Below are positions 30,333 to 33,239 of a stretch of DNA of 33,239 bases, piece by piece. The notes under the pieces are model-generated. The model saw nothing but the letters and a program-made list of their open reading frames with translations, was not told the origin of the DNA and did not search any database. Made by a program: the position numbers and the translations under genes. Position 1 is the first letter of the stretch. Each line of letters opens with the position of its first letter. The stretch is taken from contig NZ_VFEU01000038.1 in NCBI RefSeq assembly GCF_007858255.1, positions 1-33,239 of the forward strand. The letters run 5' to 3'. Source of the stretch: Pseudomonas rhodesiae. GTDB lineage: Bacteria; Pseudomonadota; Gammaproteobacteria; Pseudomonadales; Pseudomonadaceae.

Positions 30333-30953
30333 ATGGACCTCGCCACCCTCGCCCTCTTCATCCCCGCCTGCTTTGCGCTGAACATGGCGCCCGGCCCGAA
30401 CAACCTGCTGTCGGTCAGCAACTCGACCCGCTACGGCTATCGCACCTCATGCCTGGCTGGCGTCGGCCGCCTGCTGGCATTCGCCGCGATGATCGCGCTG
30501 GCCTCTGCGGGCTTGGCAGTGGTGCTGCAAACCTCGGAGCTGTTGTTCTACGGGATCAAGATTCTCGGCGCGGCGTATCTGTTCTATCTGGCGTTTCAGC
30601 TATGGCGCGCCAATCCCGAAGCGCCAGTAGACTCAGCAACCGCCAAAGTCGGTACGTGGGCGTTGGCGCGTCAGGAATTTCTGGTTGCGGCGGGCAACCC
30701 CAAAGCCATCCTGATTTTCACCGCCTTCCTCCCGCAATTCGTAGCGCCCAACCAACCTATTACAGCGCAGTTCGCCGTGCTCGGAGCGCTGTTCCTGGGG
30801 CTGGAATGGATCGCTATCTGCCTCTACGCCTTTATGGGCCTGCATCTGCGTCGCTGGTTTGCCGAGCCGCGGGGCAAACGGCTGTTCAATCGCTGTTGCG
30901 CGGGGTTGTTGTCGGCAGCGGCATCCGTGCTGCTGATGGCCCGCAGGGCTTGA
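30333..30953 (+). CDS. LysE/RhtB family exporter
   Basis: A 206-residue inner membrane exporter with about six hydrophobic segments. MDLATLALFIPACFALNMAPGPNNLLSVSN has the family's PGPN motif; GVGRLLAF, ILGAAYLFYLAFQLWR and FLVAAGNPKAILIFTAFLPQF are the other conserved blocks. Members export amino acids or related metabolites using the proton gradient; the substrate here is not readable. GGAG at 30325-30328 supports the ATG. Confidence 0.92.
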   Translation: MDLATLALFIPACFALNMAPGPNNLLSVSNSTRYGYRTSCLAGVGRLLAFAAMIALASAGLAVVLQTSELLFYGIKILGAAYLFYLAFQLWRANPEAPVDSATAKVGTWALARQEFLVAAGNPKAILIFTAFLPQFVAPNQPITAQFAVLGALFLGLEWIAICLYAFMGLHLRRWFAEPRGKRLFNRCCAGLLSAAASVLLMARRA

Positions 30954-31000
30954 AGTACGTGGTCTAGACTATCTCCACCCCTTCACTGTGGAGAACGATC

Positions 31001-31483
31001 ATGCCCAGCAAAAACACCCTCTGCCTCTGGTACAACGGCACGGCCGAAGAGGCGGCGAATTTCTACGCCAAGACGTTTCCAAACAGCAGCGTAGACGCCA
31101 TACACAAAGCGCCGGGCGACTACCCGTCGGGCAAGCAAGGCGATGTGCTGACGGTAGAGTTCACCGTGATGGGCCTCCCGTGCCTGGGGCTGAACGGCGG
31201 GCCGATATTTCCTCAAACCGAGGCATTTTCGTTCCAGGTGGCCACGGATGATCAGGCCGAGACCGATCGCTATTGGCACGCGATCATCGACAACGGCGGT
31301 CAGGCCAGTGCCTGCGGATGGTGCAAGGATAAGTGGGGAGTGTCGTGGCAGATCACACCGCGGGCGTTGACCCAGGCGATCGCCCACCCCGACGCGGCCA
31401 CCGCCAAGCGTGCCTTTGACGCGATGATGAGCATGGCCAAGATCGACATTGCTGCCATCGAAGCGGCCGTGAAAAAAACCTAA
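31001..31483 (+). CDS. VOC superfamily (PhnB-like) protein
   Basis: A 160-residue protein of the PhnB-like '3-demethylubiquinone methyltransferase-like' VOC family. LCLWYNGTAEEAANFYAKTFPNSS, VEFTVMGLPCLGLNGGPIFP, FSFQVATDDQAETDRYWHAI and CGWCKDKWGVSWQITPRAL are diagnostic. Despite its database nickname the fold is glyoxalase-like and no SAM site is present. TGGAGA at 30989-30994 supports the ATG. The molecular role is unknown. Confidence 0.9.
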   Translation: MPSKNTLCLWYNGTAEEAANFYAKTFPNSSVDAIHKAPGDYPSGKQGDVLTVEFTVMGLPCLGLNGGPIFPQTEAFSFQVATDDQAETDRYWHAIIDNGGQASACGWCKDKWGVSWQITPRALTQAIAHPDAATAKRAFDAMMSMAKIDIAAIEAAVKKT

Positions 31484-31541
31484 AGATTCACCCCCGGCGG
31501 CCGTCACCCTGGCATCCCCGAATGGACTCAATGAGGTTCTT

Positions 31542-32933
31542 GTGCGCGTTTTGACTTCTGTGTTGCTGGCCGGTGGCATCGCCACCCTGTCCGGTTGTGC
31601 CACCCAGTCCGGCAAAGTCGAGCAGATGCTCGCCGACACCCTGGCTCAACCATTGGTGCAGAACAGCATCGTGCGCGAAGGCGACTTGCTCAGCTTCGAG
31701 CTGCTGATGCCCGACGCTACCGGCGGCGTGCGGCGCACCATGCAGTTCGAAGCGGCGTGCTCGTCCAAGCAATTGCACCTGCTGTACCTCGATGGCTCCC
31801 AACGCGTGTACCCGCTCAAAGCCGGGCGCTATACCGAGGCGCGCAAGCTGTCTGACACGCTGTATGCCACCTTGGCCACCAACCAGACATTTGTCCGCGC
31901 CTGTGCTGAAACGCCCAAGCCCGACTGGCGCCTGGTCAGCAAAGATGAGCGCGACAACTGGGTGCTGCTCGACGCTGCCAGCATCAAGACCGTGCAGGGA
32001 GAAACCCGTTTCTGGGCCGCTTTCGATAACCCGACGGTGCTCAACGACCTGCCCTACGACGCACCTTATGCGCAAAAACGCGAGCACTTTGCGGTGTCTT
32101 GCGCCAATGGCACATACAAGGAGCTGGCCGGCTACGATCTGGACGTGCGCAACCGCGTGAGCGATGGCCGGGTCGACAGCTTCCCCACGCCACAGCCTAT
32201 CGCCGGCGGCGACGCCGACTATGCGCGGCTGTTCAATACCGTGTGTGTCACCCCCGAGAAAATCGCCACGCTGGAACCCTTCAAGCCGCGCCTGAAAGCA
32301 CCGGCGATCATCGCCCTGTCGTCGGTGCATCCCCAGGTACTGGCCGCGCTTGCGCCCTTCAACCAGGACAAGCCGGCGCGTACCTTGAAGTACGTGCACT
32401 TTACCGGCACATCGACTCTCAAAGGCAAGACGTCCAACAGCACCAGCGAGCACTTCATCAGCCAGGACAAGGCCAGTGGTCAACTGCAGATCGTCCATCG
32501 CGGCGAAGGCTATGAGTCCCAGTCGGTGAGCTGGCGCAACCTGGTCTCGCTGGTGTCGAAGACAACCTACGGCGGCACCGGCATGGCGGAAAGTTCGACC
32601 TTGACGCAGTTGAGCTTGACCGGCAATTGGCAGGCCCTGCCGGTCGGCGAAACCGTGGTCTACCAGACCACCCGCTCGACACTCAACAGCCTGGTGGGCA
32701 GCTATAACAAGGTGCAGATCAACCGCTGCGTCGTCGAACGCGAATTGCCGGCCCGCGAACTCAACCCGAACCTGCTGGGGAATGCCAAGGCCTTGGCATG
32801 CCGCACCGATGACGATAAGTACAACCGCGTCGAACATGTGTACTACCTGAATGATTACGCCTACTTCTACGAATCGAGCACGGACAAGAACGAGTTTTTC
32901 TACGCCGATACACGCATCGATAAGTTCGAATAA
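31542..32933 (+). CDS. Large lipoprotein of unknown function
   Basis: A 463-residue protein starting at GTG 31542 (TGAGG six bases upstream). MRVLTSVLLAGGIATLSGC is a lipoprotein signal with lipobox LSGC and lipidated Cys19; Ala20 does not favour inner-membrane retention, so outer membrane is likely. The mature part contains one segment (PDWRLVSKDERDNWVLLDAA, SIKTVQGETRFWAAFDN, REHFAVSCANGTYKELA) that looks like a surface-adhesin-protein-E type module, a small beta sandwich, but the rest is not recognised. It has no membrane segments beyond the signal. A REP follows the stop codon. Confidence 0.8.
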   Translation: MRVLTSVLLAGGIATLSGCATQSGKVEQMLADTLAQPLVQNSIVREGDLLSFELLMPDATGGVRRTMQFEAACSSKQLHLLYLDGSQRVYPLKAGRYTEARKLSDTLYATLATNQTFVRACAETPKPDWRLVSKDERDNWVLLDAASIKTVQGETRFWAAFDNPTVLNDLPYDAPYAQKREHFAVSCANGTYKELAGYDLDVRNRVSDGRVDSFPTPQPIAGGDADYARLFNTVCVTPEKIATLEPFKPRLKAPAIIALSSVHPQVLAALAPFNQDKPARTLKYVHFTGTSTLKGKTSNSTSEHFISQDKASGQLQIVHRGEGYESQSVSWRNLVSLVSKTTYGGTGMAESSTLTQLSLTGNWQALPVGETVVYQTTRSTLNSLVGSYNKVQINRCVVERELPARELNPNLLGNAKALACRTDDDKYNRVEHVYYLNDYAYFYESSTDKNEFFYADTRIDKFE

Positions 32934-32960
32934 CAGGTAACACTTCAGCGCCTGGCTTTG

Positions 32961-33001
32961 GGGCCGCTGCGCAGGCCAGCGCAAGCAAGCTTGCTCGCCA
33001 C
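32961..33001. repeat. REP element (AGCAAGCTTGCT type)
   Basis: AGCAAGCTTGCT at 32984-32995 is a perfect palindrome followed by CGCCACA, the REP head on the opposite strand (TGTGGCGAGCAAGCTTGC). The second arm GCCGCTGCGCAGGCCAGCGC at 32963-32982 shares GCTGGCCTGCGCAGCG (inverted) with the repeat at 5965. It lies 30 bases after the lipoprotein stop. Confidence 0.75.
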
Positions 33002-33026
33002 AGGGAAGCGCGGTGCCACCAATCTT

Positions 33027-33114
33027 TGCTGAGCGGTTTCTTGTGCTGAGTGGGTTCTTTTGCCGAGCAGGCCTTCTGTGGTGAATAGACCTTTTGTGGT
33101 AAGCAGGACTTCTG
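33027..33114. repeat. Degenerate 17-18 bp tandem repeat (five units)
   Basis: Units start at 33027, 33044, 33061, 33079 and 33097 with a shared pattern TG(C/G)TGAG(C/T)(G/A)GG(T/C)(T/C)TTCTTG; a partial sixth unit runs into the left end of the insertion sequence. The pattern TGTGGTGAGCAGG resembles the REP head, suggesting it grew from REP-derived sequence. Confidence 0.6.
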
Positions 33115-33120
33115 TGGTAA

Positions 33121-33239
33121 TGGAATGGACGCCCCCTTCCTAACGGCATCTATGTGCCAAAGTTAAAGTGTTACCCACACTTAGCGGAAGGGAGCGTCCT
33201 CATGCAGCTTACGACTGTTTCGGTTGACTTGGCAAAAAA
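33121..33239 (+). mobile_element. Left end of an IS110-family (IS1111-like) insertion sequence, truncated by the window
   Basis: GGACGCCCCCTTCC (33127-33140) is a candidate subterminal left inverted repeat, as in the IS1111 subgroup. It recurs inverted as GGAAGGGAGCGTCC (33186-33199; 13 of 14 paired) around the transposase ribosome binding site. Between them lie small stems GGCA/TGCC (33145-33148 with 33155-33158) and AAGTGT/ACACTT (33166-33171 with 33177-33182). The exact left boundary, near 33120-33126, is uncertain, and the element continues beyond the window. Confidence 0.6.
33202..33239 (+). CDS. IS110-family transposase (5' end only)
   Basis: The first 12 codons read MQLTTVSVDLAK and then run off the window. 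The strand-Asp-x-Ala-Lys pattern is the usual N-terminus of IS110/IS1111 DEDD (RuvC-like) transposases, where Asp9 is the first catalytic aspartate. GGAAGGGAG at 33186-33194 is the ribosome binding site and lies inside an inverted repeat that could hide it. The call rests on few residues plus the flanking repeats. Confidence 0.65.
   Translation, partial: MQLTTVSVDLAK

Noticed and set aside
33027..33114. CRISPR array
   Set aside because: Units are contiguous and degenerate at 17-18 bp with no spacers of constant length and no cas genes.

Overview
The window is a GC-rich (roughly 60% by eye) chromosomal segment that looks like a member of the Pseudomonas fluorescens group. The grounds are the gene order glgA-treZ-malQ-treY-DUF2934-glgX, the REP-type palindromes with GGGGGCAAGCCCCC or AGCAAGCTTGCT heads, and the AGGA/GGAG ribosome binding sites and ATGA gene overlaps throughout. 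Gene assignments come from reading motifs in the translations; no database search was run.

Layout. (1) 1-5948: a decayed aldo/keto reductase tail, a dCache-type chemoreceptor behind a clear FliA (sigma-28) promoter, an SRPBCC protein, a periplasmic DUF411 metal protein, a YqaA/DedA-like membrane protein, an exported alpha/beta hydrolase and a D-2-hydroxyacid dehydrogenase. (2) 5949-17223: the alpha-glucan/trehalose block. GlgA makes glucan; TreY and TreZ convert maltodextrin ends to trehalose; MalQ and GlgX reshape and debranch the glucan; a small DUF2934 protein with a Lys/Pro/Ala tail sits between treY and glgX. The glgA leader carries a candidate sigma-54 promoter and a hairpin with GGA in its loop, typical of RsmA/CsrA targets. 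glgX has a candidate AlgU promoter of its own. (3) 17225-20230: four genes joined to glgX by short gaps or ATGA overlaps: a short acyl-CoA dehydrogenase-like protein, a PIG-L deacetylase, a NodS-like methyltransferase and a GT2 glycosyltransferase. Together they look like a small glycoconjugate pathway of unknown product. At 20408-21169 follows a PIG-L paralogue that keeps the zinc ligands but has lost both catalytic residues. (4) 21414-28023: an autotransporter with a coil-repeat passenger, an exported epoxide-hydrolase-like protein translationally coupled to a cytochrome P460, and a TonB-dependent siderophore receptor with a candidate Fur box. (5) 28065-33239: DUF2867 and SPFH/prohibitin genes on the minus strand, then GNAT, LysE, VOC and lipoprotein genes on the plus strand. 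The window ends in a REP, a degenerate 18-bp tandem repeat and the first codons of an IS110/IS1111-type transposase.

The parts most worth a second look are the NodB/NodC/NodS-like logic of the 17225-20230 operon with its nearby PIG-L pseudoenzyme, and the layered control signals in front of glgA and glgX. These suggest that an unidentified, N-methylated amino-sugar-containing molecule is made alongside trehalose and glucan under stress. That product is an inference; the gene families and motifs are seen directly.
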